Of a stretch of DNA of 64,000 nt, positions 21,967 to 31,083 are shown one piece after another. Source of the stretch: Vibrio coralliilyticus (lineage in GTDB: Bacteria > Pseudomonadota > Gammaproteobacteria > Enterobacterales > Vibrionaceae). The position numbers and the translations under genes are program-made. How positions within the stretch are numbered: position 1 is the stretch's first letter; the number at the start of each line of letters is the position of its first letter. Under the pieces are notes generated by a model. The model was not told where the DNA came from, did not search any database, and saw nothing but the letters and a program-made list of their open reading frames with translations. The stretch is taken from the NCBI RefSeq assembly GCF_024449095.1, contig NZ_CP024627.1, positions 2,976,001 to 3,040,000 of the forward strand, read 5' to 3'.

Positions 21967-22533
21967 TTAGTGAGAACCGCAGCTACCGCCACCACAGCAG
22001 CCGTCTTTCTTCTCTTCAGCGTGGTCATGGTCGCCGCCACAACAACCGCCTTCGTGATCGTGTGCACCAGCTTGGTGAACATGGCCGTGCTCAACTTCTT
22101 CTGCTGTTGCTTCACGTACCGCTACAACTTCAACGTCAAAAGTTAGAGTCTGACCAGCAAGCATATGGTTACCATCCACCACAACTTCGTCACCATCAAC
22201 CTCAGTCACTTCAACTGGGATTGGACCTTGGTCAGTATCCGCTAGGAAACGCATACCCACTTCAATCTGGTCAACACCTTGGAAAACATTTGCTGGTACA
22301 CGTTGAACCAGTGCGTCGTTGTGCTCACCGTAAGCTTCTTCTGGAGAAACAGTTACAGAGAAGTTAGCGCCCGCTTCTTTACCTTCTAGTGCCGTTTCAA
22401 GACCTGTGATCAGGTTGTTGTTACCGTGTAAGTAGTCAAGTGGTGCTTCTGCTGTTGACTGATCAACCACTGCGCCATCTTCCAGTTTCACCTGGTAAGC
22501 AAGGCTTACTACTACGTTCTTTTCAATTTTCAT
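21967..22533 (-). CDS. slyD: FKBP-type peptidyl-prolyl isomerase and metallochaperone SlyD
   Basis: Catalyses prolyl isomerisation, acts as a folding chaperone, and in enterobacteria supplies nickel to hydrogenase maturation. It has 188 residues. The FKBP domain starts MKIEKNVVVSLAYQVKLEDG and contains PLDYLHGNNNLITGLETAL. The insert-in-flap domain spans about 70-125. The C-terminal tail (about 148-188) is rich in His and Cys (HDHEGGCCGGDHDHAEE), the metal-binding tail. It lies downstream of yheV, with a hairpin between them. Confidence 0.96.
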   Translation of the reverse strand: MKIEKNVVVSLAYQVKLEDGAVVDQSTAEAPLDYLHGNNNLITGLETALEGKEAGANFSVTVSPEEAYGEHNDALVQRVPANVFQGVDQIEVGMRFLADTDQGPIPVEVTEVDGDEVVVDGNHMLAGQTLTFDVEVVAVREATAEEVEHGHVHQAGAHDHEGGCCGGDHDHAEEKKDGCCGGGSCGSH

Positions 22534-22545
22534 AATGACTCCAAG

Positions 22546-22578
22546 GAGATAAAGAAACGGAGCAAGTAGCTTGCTCCG
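22546..22578 (-). terminator. Terminator between yheV and slyD
   Basis: CGGAGCAAG-CTA-CTTGCTCCG on the minus strand is a perfect 9-bp stem with a 3-base loop, followed by TTTCTTTATC. It lies in front of the slyD ribosome-binding site, so kefG-kefB-yheV transcripts probably end here in part. Confidence 0.7.
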
Positions 22579-22629
22579 AATAACTATTTTCTATGTAGGG
22601 TATTATGGGGATCAAACACAGAAACTCAA

Positions 22630-22824
22630 TCAATCCGGCTTAAAAATACCAATCATCTCTTGTTGCGAGTGTTCAGTTTTCTCTACGGATTGCGGTTTGC
22701 GCTGATCCTGATAATGACATTCCACACACTCTACCAGCTCAATATTATTTTCTATCCACCAGCGCAGCGTATCTTGCTGGGAACATTGAGGGCAGCTCGC
22801 TCCCGCGATAAATCTTTTTTTCAT
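22630..22824 (-). CDS. yheV: YheV family putative zinc ribbon protein
   Basis: A 64-residue protein of unknown role found between kefB and slyD in many gammaproteobacteria. A four-cysteine zinc ribbon is visible: CPQC (11-14) and CVEC (33-36). The start MKKRFIAGASCP and the end MIGIFKPD match the family. It follows kefB by 63 bases, and its function is not established. Confidence 0.88.
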   Translation of the reverse strand: MKKRFIAGASCPQCSQQDTLRWWIENNIELVECVECHYQDQRKPQSVEKTEHSQQEMIGIFKPD

Positions 22825-22887
22825 TTTTCATTCCACAACGTAAACCTTCCAAAACAGAATATGCATCCTGATCTGGGAAGATTAGGT

Positions 22888-24684
22888 TTAATCCCAGAAG
22901 TTCTTTGATTGCTGATCTTTTTCCATCTCGCGACCAAAGATTTCTTCCAGTTCTTTTCGGGCTTCTTTGGCTCTCATGGCCAATTGCTTGTCTTCATGAT
23001 GCTGAGGCAGTAATTCTTTCAGCATCGCATTATCTAATTTTCGAAAGTGTGCTTCGGCTCGCTTGGCCTGATATGGGTGCATACCGAGCTCGGTTAACGC
23101 TTGACGGCCTAGGTCCAACGCCCCAAGGAAAGTTTCTCTTGAGTAGTTATCTACCCCGTGGCTCAGAAGCTGATAGGCTTCAACCCGACTTCGTGCCCGC
23201 GCCAGTAATTTAAGATGCGGGAAATGGTACTGACACAAATCGACGATCTTCATGATCTCATCCGGCGAGTCGGTACAGATCACCATAGCTTCCGCTTTAT
23301 CCGCTCCAGCAGCACGCAATAAGTCTAGCTGCGTGGCATCACCATAAAATACCTTGTAACCATACTTTCTAAGTAATTGGATCTGACTGGCGTCACTTTC
23401 AAGTACCGTCACTCGAATTTTATTGGCGTACATCAGTCGGCCAACGATCTGACCAAAACGACCAAATCCTGCAATAATCACTCTTGGTTCACGGTTAACG
23501 ACATCGGTGCGCAATGCCCCTGATTCATCAAAGTTTAAACCACGGGCATACCACTTGCTTTGCACCATCAATAATAACGGAGTGGTGACCATAGACAAAC
23601 TTACCACCACGAGTAGGAAGGCGGTTTGATCCTGCGCCAGCAAACCTTCTGCACTCGCTGCCGTGAAGATAACAAAGGCAAATTCACCACCCTGACTAAG
23701 AATGGCCGCCATCTTACTACGAGCTTTGGGTTTACTGCCTGCCAAGCGGGCTAAGAAGTAAAGAATGACCGCCTTGACAGCCACTAAGCCAAACACCGCC
23801 ATCAGTACATTCCATGGCTCCAGTGCGAGCAAGCCTAAGTTCACCGCCATACCGACCGCAATAAAGAATAAACCTAGCAGTAGCCCTTTGAACGGCTCGA
23901 TGGCAATTTCCAGCTCATGACGATACTCACTCTCTGCAAGGAGGACACCCGCAAGAAAAGTACCCAGTGCCATAGACAGGCCGAGTTGCTGCATCAGCAG
24001 TGCAATTCCGATAACTAACAGCAGTGCTGCAACGGTAAATAGTTCACGAACTCCACTCAGTACCACATAGCGGAACAAGGGACGCAATAAGAAATGGCCG
24101 CCGACCAAAAGGCCGATTACACCGCCGAGCATCCACATGGCATCGAGCCAGTCCCCTGCGGTGTTTCCTGCCAGAACAGGCAGAATTGCTAACATGGGGA
24201 TGACCGCAATATCCTGAAACAGCAACACAGCAAACCCAGACTGCCCCGCTTCACTGCCTGCCAAGCCCTGCTCTTCAATCACTTTCAGCGCAATCGCGGT
24301 CGATGACAACGCTAAGCCCATACCAATCACTAAACTGGTTTGCCAGCTGACCCCAGCGAGATTAGTCACGCTCGCCAACACCGCCGTGGTAATCACAACT
24401 TGGGCGCCGCCGAGTCCAAGAATAGGCCCTTTCATCTGCAACAACTTTTTGGGGTTCAGCTCTAAGCCGATCAAAAACAGTAGTAACACGACACCAAATT
24501 CAGCGAAGTGCAGAATCGCTTCAACGTCACTAATCAGACCCAACCCCCAAGGACCGATAGCAATGCCCGCCAGCAGATAACCCAGCACGGAACCGAGACC
24601 TAAGCGTTGGGCTAATGGCACTGCAACGACCGCTGCGGTAAGAAAGATCACGCTACTCTGAAGAAAGTCATTTTCAAGTGCCAT
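22888..24684 (-). CDS. kefB: Glutathione-regulated potassium-efflux antiporter KefB
   Basis: Inner-membrane K+/H+ antiporter that is held closed by glutathione and opened by glutathione adducts of electrophiles; it acidifies the cytoplasm for protection. It has 598 residues (E. coli 601): a CPA2 membrane domain with about 12 segments including [10 protein letters not shown] (154-163), then a cytoplasmic RCK domain with the Rossmann motif [12 protein letters not shown] (405-416). It overlaps kefG by 11 bases, the usual pairing with its activating oxidoreductase. Confidence 0.95.
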   Translation of the reverse strand: MALENDFLQSSVIFLTAAVVAVPLAQRLGLGSVLGYLLAGIAIGPWGLGLISDVEAILHFAEFGVVLLLFLIGLELNPKKLLQMKGPILGLGGAQVVITTAVLASVTNLAGVSWQTSLVIGMGLALSSTAIALKVIEEQGLAGSEAGQSGFAVLLFQDIAVIPMLAILPVLAGNTAGDWLDAMWMLGGVIGLLVGGHFLLRPLFRYVVLSGVRELFTVAALLLVIGIALLMQQLGLSMALGTFLAGVLLAESEYRHELEIAIEPFKGLLLGLFFIAVGMAVNLGLLALEPWNVLMAVFGLVAVKAVILYFLARLAGSKPKARSKMAAILSQGGEFAFVIFTAASAEGLLAQDQTAFLLVVVSLSMVTTPLLLMVQSKWYARGLNFDESGALRTDVVNREPRVIIAGFGRFGQIVGRLMYANKIRVTVLESDASQIQLLRKYGYKVFYGDATQLDLLRAAGADKAEAMVICTDSPDEIMKIVDLCQYHFPHLKLLARARSRVEAYQLLSHGVDNYSRETFLGALDLGRQALTELGMHPYQAKRAEAHFRKLDNAMLKELLPQHHEDKQLAMRAKEARKELEEIFGREMEKDQQSKNFWD

Positions 24685-25282
24685 GAATTTCTCCCGAGGT
24701 TGATGTCATGATCGGATTTTGCAACCACTGGCGATACTTCTCTGCGTGCTGGTAGCGATCCATATCTGAAACATTGCGTGCCCAGTAAAGCACCAGAGGT
24801 TCAATCCATGCCATTTGACACAAGGCTGCTGTTAACTCAAATGGCTGAAGAATCTCTGACAACGGGTACTTGTTGTAGCCTTCACTACCAAACGCCTCTT
24901 CATTACCGCCCGTGGTGATGACACTGCGCCAATATTTCCCTTTTAATTCCTCACCTTTACCGTAAGCAAACCCTTTACCCAACACTCGATCCATCCACTC
25001 TTTGAGTAACGCAGGACAAGAATACATGTATAGAGGGTGCTGAAAGACGATCACATCGTGATCAAGCAAACGCTGCTGCTCCGCGTCCACATCAATAAAA
25101 AAGTCAGGGTAATAGGCATAGAGATCATGCACAGTAACGTGATCAAGCGCGGTTATCTTCTTGATCATCACTTGGTTTGCGACAGAGCTTTGCGATTCAG
25201 GGTGAGCATAAATCACCAGCACTTTCGGTTTTTCAGGTGACTCAATATTTAAATCGTTTACAGCCATTCCGTAAGCAGCCAT
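24674..25282 (-). CDS. kefG: KefG, NAD(P)H oxidoreductase-like activator of KefB
   Basis: Flavodoxin-fold quinone-reductase family protein that binds KefB and is needed for full efflux activity. It has 202 residues; E. coli KefG has 184, and the extra length is at the N-terminus. An internal Met at residue 6 is an alternative start; neither has an ideal ribosome-binding site. The FMN-binding pattern [13 protein letters not shown] (about 25-37) and the [20 protein letters not shown] segment are conserved. It is divergent from yheS across 151 bases. Confidence 0.92.
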   Translation of the reverse strand: MAAYGMAVNDLNIESPEKPKVLVIYAHPESQSSVANQVMIKKITALDHVTVHDLYAYYPDFFIDVDAEQQRLLDHDVIVFQHPLYMYSCPALLKEWMDRVLGKGFAYGKGEELKGKYWRSVITTGGNEEAFGSEGYNKYPLSEILQPFELTAALCQMAWIEPLVLYWARNVSDMDRYQHAEKYRQWLQNPIMTSTSGEIHGT

Positions 25283-25433
25283 CCTTTTGTTTTCAATGCC
25301 TAAGCTGGGCTTAGGTACAATTTTATCGTTATCAGTTTGTTATACGTTGTTGTTAAGCATAACGCAATGATCGACATTTTATCTCATTCCCCCTACTATT
25401 CGACGCGACACGAGCAAGAATAAGCACAAGATT

Positions 25434-27353
25434 ATGATTACCTTTTCTGACATCCAGTTACTGCGTGGCGGCAAACCATTATTGGATCAAACCTCAGCAA
25501 CGATTCACCCTGGCGACAAGGTCGGCCTAGTCGGTAAAAATGGCTGTGGCAAGTCGACACTGTTTGCCTTAATTAAAGATGAGTTGTCAATTGATGCCGG
25601 TAACTTCAGTAAACCTTTACATTGGGAGCTCGCTTGGGTTGCGCAGGAAACACCTGCACTAGAGCGTCCGGCACTGGAATACGTCATTGATGGTGATCGT
25701 GAATACCGAGCGTTAGAAGCTCAGCTTCTTCAAGCCGAACAAGCGGACAATGGTACTCTGGTTGCTGAACTGCATGGAAAGATTGAGACCATTGGCGGAT
25801 ACAGCATCCGCGCTCGTGCGGCTGAATTGCTTGATGGTTTAGGCTTTAGCCAAGACCAGATGAATTGGAACCTGACACAGTTCTCAGGCGGATGGCGTAT
25901 GCGTCTCAACCTTGCCCAAGCCCTACTATGCCGCTCAGACCTACTGCTACTCGATGAGCCAACCAACCACTTAGATCTGGATGCCGTGATGTGGTTAGAA
26001 AGGTGGTTGCAAAACTACCCAGGTACACTCGTCCTTATCTCGCACGACCGTGATTTTCTCGATCCTATCGTTGGCCGTATTATTCATATCGAAAATGAGC
26101 AGATGAATGAGTACACCGGCAACTACTCCTCGTTTGAAGATCAGCGCGCCCAGAAACTGCTCCTGCAACAAGCGCAATTTCAGAAACAGCAGAAGCAAAT
26201 GGCGCATATGCAGAAGTATATCGACCGTTTCCGTTATAAAGCCTCGAAAGCCCGTCAAGCACAAAGCCGCATCAAGGCATTGGATCGCATGGAAAAAGTG
26301 CTGCCTGCGCAATTTGATAACCCATTCAGCTTTGAGTTTCGTGATCCCGATGCGTTACCCAACCCAATCATTATGATGGATGAGGTCTCTGCAGGTTATG
26401 GAGACAACCTGATCTTAGAGAAAATCCGCCTCAATCTGGTTCCCGGCAGCCGTATAGGCCTACTCGGACGTAACGGCGCAGGTAAATCAACTCTGATCAA
26501 ACTGCTTTCCCGTGAGTTGAACCCACAAGGTGGCGAGCTGACTTACTCGCAAGGCGTTAAAATCGGTTACTTTGCTCAGCACCAGCTAGAAACTTTACAC
26601 CCTGAAGAAACGCCTCTTCAGCACATGATGCAAATTGCGCCCGACAAGAACGAACTTGAGCTGCGCAACTATCTGGGTAGCTTTGGATTCCAAGGTGACA
26701 AAGCGTTAGAAAAAGTGGCTCCTTTCTCTGGGGGCGAGAAAGCTCGCCTCGTGTTGGCGTTGATTGTGTGGCAAAAACCCAACTTGCTGCTGCTCGACGA
26801 ACCCACCAACCACTTGGACTTGGATATGCGCCAAGCTCTGACGCTTGCTCTACAAACATTCGAAGGCGCAATGGTAATTGTCTCGCATGACCGTTATTTG
26901 CTGCGTGCGACCACTGATGACCTCTATTTGGTGCATGATCGTCAGGTCGCACCATTTGATGGCGATCTCAATGATTACTACAAGTGGCTGACAGAGCAGC
27001 AGAAAGCTGAACGCCGCGAAGCACAATCTGCGCAACCAGACAAGAGCGCTACCAACAGTGCTGCCGCCAAGAAAGAGCAGAAACGTCGTGAAGCAGAATT
27101 CCGTAAACAGACGGCACCTGTACGCAAAACACTCACCAAGCTTGAAGCTAAGATGGAGACCCTAGGTAATCAATTAGCGGAAGCAGAAACGCAATTATCT
27201 GATAACTCACTGTATGAAGCGGAAAATAAAGCTAAACTTAATCAGGTATTAACCGCTCAGAGTCAGGCTAAAGCAGAGCTGGAAGAGGTCGAAATGGAAT
27301 GGATGGCACTGCAGGAGGAGCTGGAGCAGATGGAACAGGAGTTTAACGGTTAA
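25434..27353 (+). CDS. yheS: ABC-F family ATPase YheS
   Basis: Soluble twin-ATPase of the ABC-F family, which acts on the ribosome rather than in transport. It has 639 residues. Domain 1 has Walker A GKNGCGKST (about 34-42), signature FSGGW and Walker B LLLLDEPTNHLD. A linker with FRYKASKARQAQSRIKALDR is the P-site tRNA interaction motif. Domain 2 has GRNGAGKST, FSGGEKARL and LLLLDEPTNHLD. A coiled-coil C-terminal domain (about 520-639) follows. Its stop overlaps the next start by one base. The exact translation step it rescues is not known from sequence. Confidence 0.95.
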   Translation: MITFSDIQLLRGGKPLLDQTSATIHPGDKVGLVGKNGCGKSTLFALIKDELSIDAGNFSKPLHWELAWVAQETPALERPALEYVIDGDREYRALEAQLLQAEQADNGTLVAELHGKIETIGGYSIRARAAELLDGLGFSQDQMNWNLTQFSGGWRMRLNLAQALLCRSDLLLLDEPTNHLDLDAVMWLERWLQNYPGTLVLISHDRDFLDPIVGRIIHIENEQMNEYTGNYSSFEDQRAQKLLLQQAQFQKQQKQMAHMQKYIDRFRYKASKARQAQSRIKALDRMEKVLPAQFDNPFSFEFRDPDALPNPIIMMDEVSAGYGDNLILEKIRLNLVPGSRIGLLGRNGAGKSTLIKLLSRELNPQGGELTYSQGVKIGYFAQHQLETLHPEETPLQHMMQIAPDKNELELRNYLGSFGFQGDKALEKVAPFSGGEKARLVLALIVWQKPNLLLLDEPTNHLDLDMRQALTLALQTFEGAMVIVSHDRYLLRATTDDLYLVHDRQVAPFDGDLNDYYKWLTEQQKAERREAQSAQPDKSATNSAAAKKEQKRREAEFRKQTAPVRKTLTKLEAKMETLGNQLAEAETQLSDNSLYEAENKAKLNQVLTAQSQAKAELEEVEMEWMALQEELEQMEQEFNG

Positions 27354-27829
27354 TGAGCTCAAAGCACGTATCAGTTTCGCTAACCCTAGAACGCTTATGG
27401 CAGTTCAGCCTGCAATATTACAGTGTTCGAGAAGTGAAAGATGCGTGCCTCAATTTACAAAACCAGTTCAAAGGCAATGTAAACCTGCTGTTGCTGCTGA
27501 AATGGCTTGATGAGCAGCAGGCTGCCTTTCTCGATGAAGACTGGCACAAAGTCGAAGAGTGTCTAGGTCGTTCAGAAACCCTGTTACACAGCTATCGAGA
27601 CCTACGTCGTAAACTCAAATCCCACGTCCCAGACACCCTCTACAGAGAATCCTTGCAATTCGAATTGCAACTTGAAAAGCAACAACAGTCTGATCTGGTC
27701 GATTGCATCAACAGTATAGAACTTCAGACTAACCAAGCTGAACCGCTGACGTTGAGATATTGTCGTCAGCTTGGCGGAGAACATTTGCACGATGTTTTTG
27801 CCCATTCCATCGATGACCTTACCCACTGA
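27353..27829 (+). CDS. TIGR02444 family protein, function unknown
   Basis: A 158-residue, mostly alpha-helical protein with no signal peptide or clear catalytic motif. It resembles the TIGR02444 family (LWQFSLQYYSVREVKDACL near residues 15-33). It begins ATGAGC, overlapping the yheS TAA by one base, so its translation is likely coupled to yheS. The conserved neighbourhood yheS-this gene-yheT suggests a shared operon but does not reveal its job. Confidence 0.8.
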   Translation: MSSKHVSVSLTLERLWQFSLQYYSVREVKDACLNLQNQFKGNVNLLLLLKWLDEQQAAFLDEDWHKVEECLGRSETLLHSYRDLRRKLKSHVPDTLYRESLQFELQLEKQQQSDLVDCINSIELQTNQAEPLTLRYCRQLGGEHLHDVFAHSIDDLTH

Positions 27830-27840
27830 TAGGCGTTCTT

Positions 27841-28818
27841 ATGACTCAATTTATTGCTGCCAAAGGATTAGCCAATCCGCATCTGCAAACTCTGGCACCA
27901 CGTTTCATTCGTAAGAAAGCACTGTTTGAACCGCTTTGGCAGACCCTGAATACTCCGGATGGTGATTTTCTCGATCTAGCTTGGAGTGAAGACTGGCAAA
28001 CTGAGCAAGCTAAGAAAAAACCTGTTTTTGTCTTGTTTCATGGGCTAGAAGGCTGCTTTTACAGCCCTTATGCCAATGGCCTGATGCACGCATTTTCTCA
28101 ACATGGCTGGCTGTCTGTGATGATGCATTTTCGCGGCTGCAGCGGCAAACCGAACCACCGTGCGCGAGCCTATCATTCGGGGGAAGTAGAAGACGCACGC
28201 TTGTTCCTTGAGCAGCTAAATCAACAACTACCAAATCAAACCAAAGTCGCGGTAGGGATTTCTCTTGGTGGCAACATGCTGGCTAACTATCTGGCGCAAT
28301 ACAATCAAGAGCCACTACTTTCTGCGGCGACCATCGTCTCGGCACCACTCGATCTATCGGCCTGTTCAGAGCGCATCGAGAAAGGATTCTCCAAGGTGTA
28401 TAAAACGTACCTGCTCTCATCTTTGAAGAAAAATGCTCTGCGTAAACATCACCTAATTAAAGGCGAGCTCAATGTCTCTTACCAAAGCATAAAGCGAGTC
28501 ACCAAACTGTTTGAATTTGATGATTTGATTACCGCTCCTTTACATGGCTTTAAAGACGCACAGGATTACTATCAGAGGTGCTCCGGTATTCATCGACTCA
28601 AAGACATTCGCATACCGACACAAATCATTCATGCCAAAGACGACCCTTTTATGACAGATGCCGTTATACCAAAATTCGTTTTACCAGATAACATTGACTA
28701 CCGCTTGTTCGAACAAGGTGGTCATGTGGGCTTTTTAACCGGCAGCGCACTCAAACCGAGGTTCTGGCTAGAAGAAGCGTTACCAGCCTACTACCAAAGT
28801 CTGGTGGTTTCTGGATAA
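27841..28818 (+). CDS. yheT: Alpha/beta hydrolase YheT
   Basis: Putative esterase/hydrolase of the AB-hydrolase family UPF0017. It has 325 residues. The nucleophile elbow is GISLGGNML with S141. HAKDDPF supplies an Asp near 267-268, and QGGHVGF supplies H295. The oxyanion segment FHGLEG lies at 66-71. The natural substrate is unknown. It lies 11 bases after the TIGR02444 gene and 39 bases before yheU. Confidence 0.9.
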   Translation: MTQFIAAKGLANPHLQTLAPRFIRKKALFEPLWQTLNTPDGDFLDLAWSEDWQTEQAKKKPVFVLFHGLEGCFYSPYANGLMHAFSQHGWLSVMMHFRGCSGKPNHRARAYHSGEVEDARLFLEQLNQQLPNQTKVAVGISLGGNMLANYLAQYNQEPLLSAATIVSAPLDLSACSERIEKGFSKVYKTYLLSSLKKNALRKHHLIKGELNVSYQSIKRVTKLFEFDDLITAPLHGFKDAQDYYQRCSGIHRLKDIRIPTQIIHAKDDPFMTDAVIPKFVLPDNIDYRLFEQGGHVGFLTGSALKPRFWLEEALPAYYQSLVVSG

Positions 28819-28857
28819 TAGCCGTCAACTTTTCGAGCATAAAAGACAGAGGTATTT

Positions 28858-29076
28858 ATGATCGTTCCATGGCAACAAATTGACCCAGACACACTGGACA
28901 ACCTGATTCGTGAATTCGTCCTGCGTGAAGGCACAGACTACGGCGAACTAGAAATTTCCCTGCAAGACAAAATCGATCAAATCAAAAACCAGCTCGAAGC
29001 AGGTGAAGCTGTTGTGGTTTTTTCTGAGCTTCACGAGACCGTCGACATTCAGCTCAAACAAAAGTTTTCTTTTTAA
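28858..29076 (+). CDS. yheU: YheU family protein
   Basis: A 72-residue conserved protein of unknown function (UPF0270). It begins [20 protein letters not shown] and has the family pattern [20 protein letters not shown]. An AGAGG ribosome-binding site precedes it. It lies in the yheS-yheT-yheU-prkB order seen in enterobacteria. Confidence 0.9.
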   Translation: MIVPWQQIDPDTLDNLIREFVLREGTDYGELEISLQDKIDQIKNQLEAGEAVVVFSELHETVDIQLKQKFSF

Positions 29077-29158
29077 AACACAGCATACAGTCTCTTCCCA
29101 TTAAAGCGTGTTATAGTGGCATGCAACAAGGGACAGTTATTTACAGACAAGGTTTGTC

Positions 29159-30028
29159 ATGTCAGCAAAACATCCGATTATTGCCGTCACTGGTTCATCT
29201 GGTGCGGGCACCACAACGACATCTGAAGCGTTCCGCAAAATGTTCAACATGATGAACGTCAAGCCCGCTTGGGTAGAAGGTGATAGTTTTCACCGCTTTA
29301 CGCGCCCAGAGATGGATGTCGAAATTCGCAAAGCCCGTGAACAGGGGCGACACATCAGCTACTTTGGCCCACAGGCGAACGACTTCCCAGCACTCGCTGA
29401 GTTTTTCCGTAAATACGGAAATGAAGGAACAGGTCAGGTACGCCGTTATCTGCACACCTTTGATGAAGCCGTACCGTACAATCAGATGCCGGGTACCTTT
29501 ACGCCATGGCAAGAACTGCCTGAGAACTCTGATGTATTGTTTTATGAAGGCTTGCACGGTGGCGTCGTTGATGGCGATGTTAACGTCGCTCAGCACGTCG
29601 ACTTTCTGATTGGCATGGTCCCCATTGTTAACTTGGAATGGATCCAAAAGTTCGTTCGAGATACCCGAGATCGTGGCCACTCTCGAGAGGCCGTGATGGA
29701 CTCTATTGTCCGTTCAATGGACGACTACCTAAACTACATTACTCCCCAGTTCTCGCGCACTCATATTAACTTCCAGCGTGTTCCAACCGTCGATACTTCT
29801 AACCCATTAAATGCCAAAGGTATACCAAGCTTAGATGAAAGCTTTGTCGTGATTCGTCTTCGTGGTATTAAAAACGTCGACTTCCCTTACCTACTGGCGA
29901 TGATTGACGGCTCATTTATGTCACGTCATAACACGCTCGTGGTGCCTGGGGGCAAAATGAGTTTCGCGGTCGAGCTAATTGTGCGCCCTATTTTGCAACA
30001 ACTGATCGAAACCGGAAAAATTGGTTAA
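29159..30028 (+). CDS. prkB: Phosphoribulokinase-like protein PrkB
   Basis: P-loop kinase homologous to Calvin-cycle phosphoribulokinase. It has 289 residues, with Walker A GSSGAGTT at 12-19 and FYEGLHGG (about 128-135) as a Walker-B-like segment. Vibrios lack a Calvin cycle, and no RuBisCO is seen here, so the true substrate is uncertain. It lies directly upstream of crp, as in E. coli. Confidence 0.88.
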   Translation: MSAKHPIIAVTGSSGAGTTTTSEAFRKMFNMMNVKPAWVEGDSFHRFTRPEMDVEIRKAREQGRHISYFGPQANDFPALAEFFRKYGNEGTGQVRRYLHTFDEAVPYNQMPGTFTPWQELPENSDVLFYEGLHGGVVDGDVNVAQHVDFLIGMVPIVNLEWIQKFVRDTRDRGHSREAVMDSIVRSMDDYLNYITPQFSRTHINFQRVPTVDTSNPLNAKGIPSLDESFVVIRLRGIKNVDFPYLLAMIDGSFMSRHNTLVVPGGKMSFAVELIVRPILQQLIETGKIG

Positions 30029-30061
30029 CAACCACCGGATAAGCACGATTACTTTTCATAC

Positions 30062-30077
30062 CGTGATCATGTGCACA
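30062..30077 (+). promoter_or_regulatory. Candidate CRP site upstream of crp
   Basis: CGTGA-TCATGT-GCACA matches 8 of 10 core positions of the CRP consensus TGTGA-N6-TCACA. It is about 140 bases upstream of the predicted crp transcription start. CRP autoregulation is known in E. coli, where distal sites also exist; here it is inferred. Confidence 0.5.
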
Positions 30078-30168
30078 TTTTTGCGTACAAAATCGTAAGG
30101 TGTACCCGATTAAAATCAAGAAATCGATTTCAAAAAAAGATACTATTTGAAACCGAAACAAAGATGGC

Positions 30169-30197
30169 TTGCAGCATTTGAAAAGTGCTCTTATCCT
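30169..30197 (+). promoter_or_regulatory. Sigma70 promoter of crp
   Basis: TTGCAG, 17 bases, TATCCT. The predicted start near 30204 leaves a 5' untranslated region of about 67 bases before the ATG at 30271, which is preceded by GAGGAAGTGAG. Confidence 0.55.
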
Positions 30198-30270
30198 AGT
30201 AGGTCTTGATTCAAGGCTTAGCTAAAACATGGAAAGCAGCAAGCGTACCCTGCAGAGGAAGTGAGATATT

Positions 30271-30903
30271 ATGGTTCTAGGTAAACCTCAAACCGATCCA
30301 ACATTAGAGTGGTTCCTTTCACACTGTCATATTCATAAGTACCCATCAAAAAGCACGCTGATCCACGCGGGCGAAAAAGCAGAAACTCTTTACTACATTG
30401 TTAAAGGTTCTGTGGCAGTACTTATCAAAGACGAAGAAGGTAAGGAAATGATCCTTTCTTACCTAAACCAAGGCGACTTTATCGGTGAACTTGGTTTATT
30501 CGAAGAAGACCAAGAGCGTACGGCATGGGTTCGTGCCAAATCTCCTTGTGAAGTAGCAGAAATTTCATTCAAGAAATTCCGTCAGCTAATCCAAGTTAAC
30601 CCTGACATCCTGATGCGTCTGTCCGCACAAATGGCAAGCCGTCTACAGGTCACTAGTCAGAAAGTGGGTGACTTGGCATTCCTAGACGTAACCGGCCGCA
30701 TCGCACAAACCCTGCTTAATCTGGCGAAACAGCCAGATGCAATGACACACCCAGACGGTATGCAGATCAAGATCACTCGTCAGGAAATCGGTCAGATTGT
30801 TGGCTGTTCTCGTGAGACAGTAGGTCGTATCTTGAAGATGCTAGAAGAGCAGAACTTAATTTCTGCCCACGGTAAGACAATTGTTGTTTACGGTACTCGT
30901 TAA
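30271..30903 (+). CDS. crp: cAMP receptor protein (CRP/CAP)
   Basis: Global regulator that binds cAMP and activates or represses genes for carbon use; in vibrios it also affects competence, quorum sensing and colonisation. It has 210 residues and is nearly identical to E. coli CRP. The cyclic-nucleotide domain contains GELGLFEED with phosphate-binding residues near 71-83. The dimer helix is followed by the DNA-binding helix-turn-helix with [19 protein letters not shown] (about 170-188). It ends [11 protein letters not shown]. Confidence 0.98.
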   Translation: MVLGKPQTDPTLEWFLSHCHIHKYPSKSTLIHAGEKAETLYYIVKGSVAVLIKDEEGKEMILSYLNQGDFIGELGLFEEDQERTAWVRAKSPCEVAEISFKKFRQLIQVNPDILMRLSAQMASRLQVTSQKVGDLAFLDVTGRIAQTLLNLAKQPDAMTHPDGMQIKITRQEIGQIVGCSRETVGRILKMLEEQNLISAHGKTIVVYGTR

Positions 30904-30927
30904 TTACCGCGGCATAAAAGATTGAAC

Positions 30928-30960
30928 AAACCACCAATGGCAACATTGGTGGTTTTTTTT
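30928..30960 (+). terminator. Terminator of crp
   Basis: AAACCACCAATG-GCAA-CATTGGTGGTTT is a perfect 12-bp stem followed by a run of T, 24 bases after the crp stop. Confidence 0.93.
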
Positions 30961-31083
30961 GACCAAAAACAACCTTGCTTAACATTTCTTGATTACATAT
31001 AAAAACTTCCATCTTAGTCTAAGACCTTCATTTAGTTATTCTTTATTCTTATCCGCAGAGTTTCGCTTTGAGGTTAAGCCCTT

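Noticed and set aside
26557..26955. Minus-strand frames of 100-130 codons inside yheS, also in tpiA, gpmI and the antiporter gene
   Set aside because: These are shadows caused by codon bias of the real genes; none has a recognisable domain or start signal.
29159..30028. Evidence for carbon fixation from the phosphoribulokinase-like gene
   Set aside because: PrkB is a usual crp neighbour in heterotrophic gammaproteobacteria, and no RuBisCO is present here.
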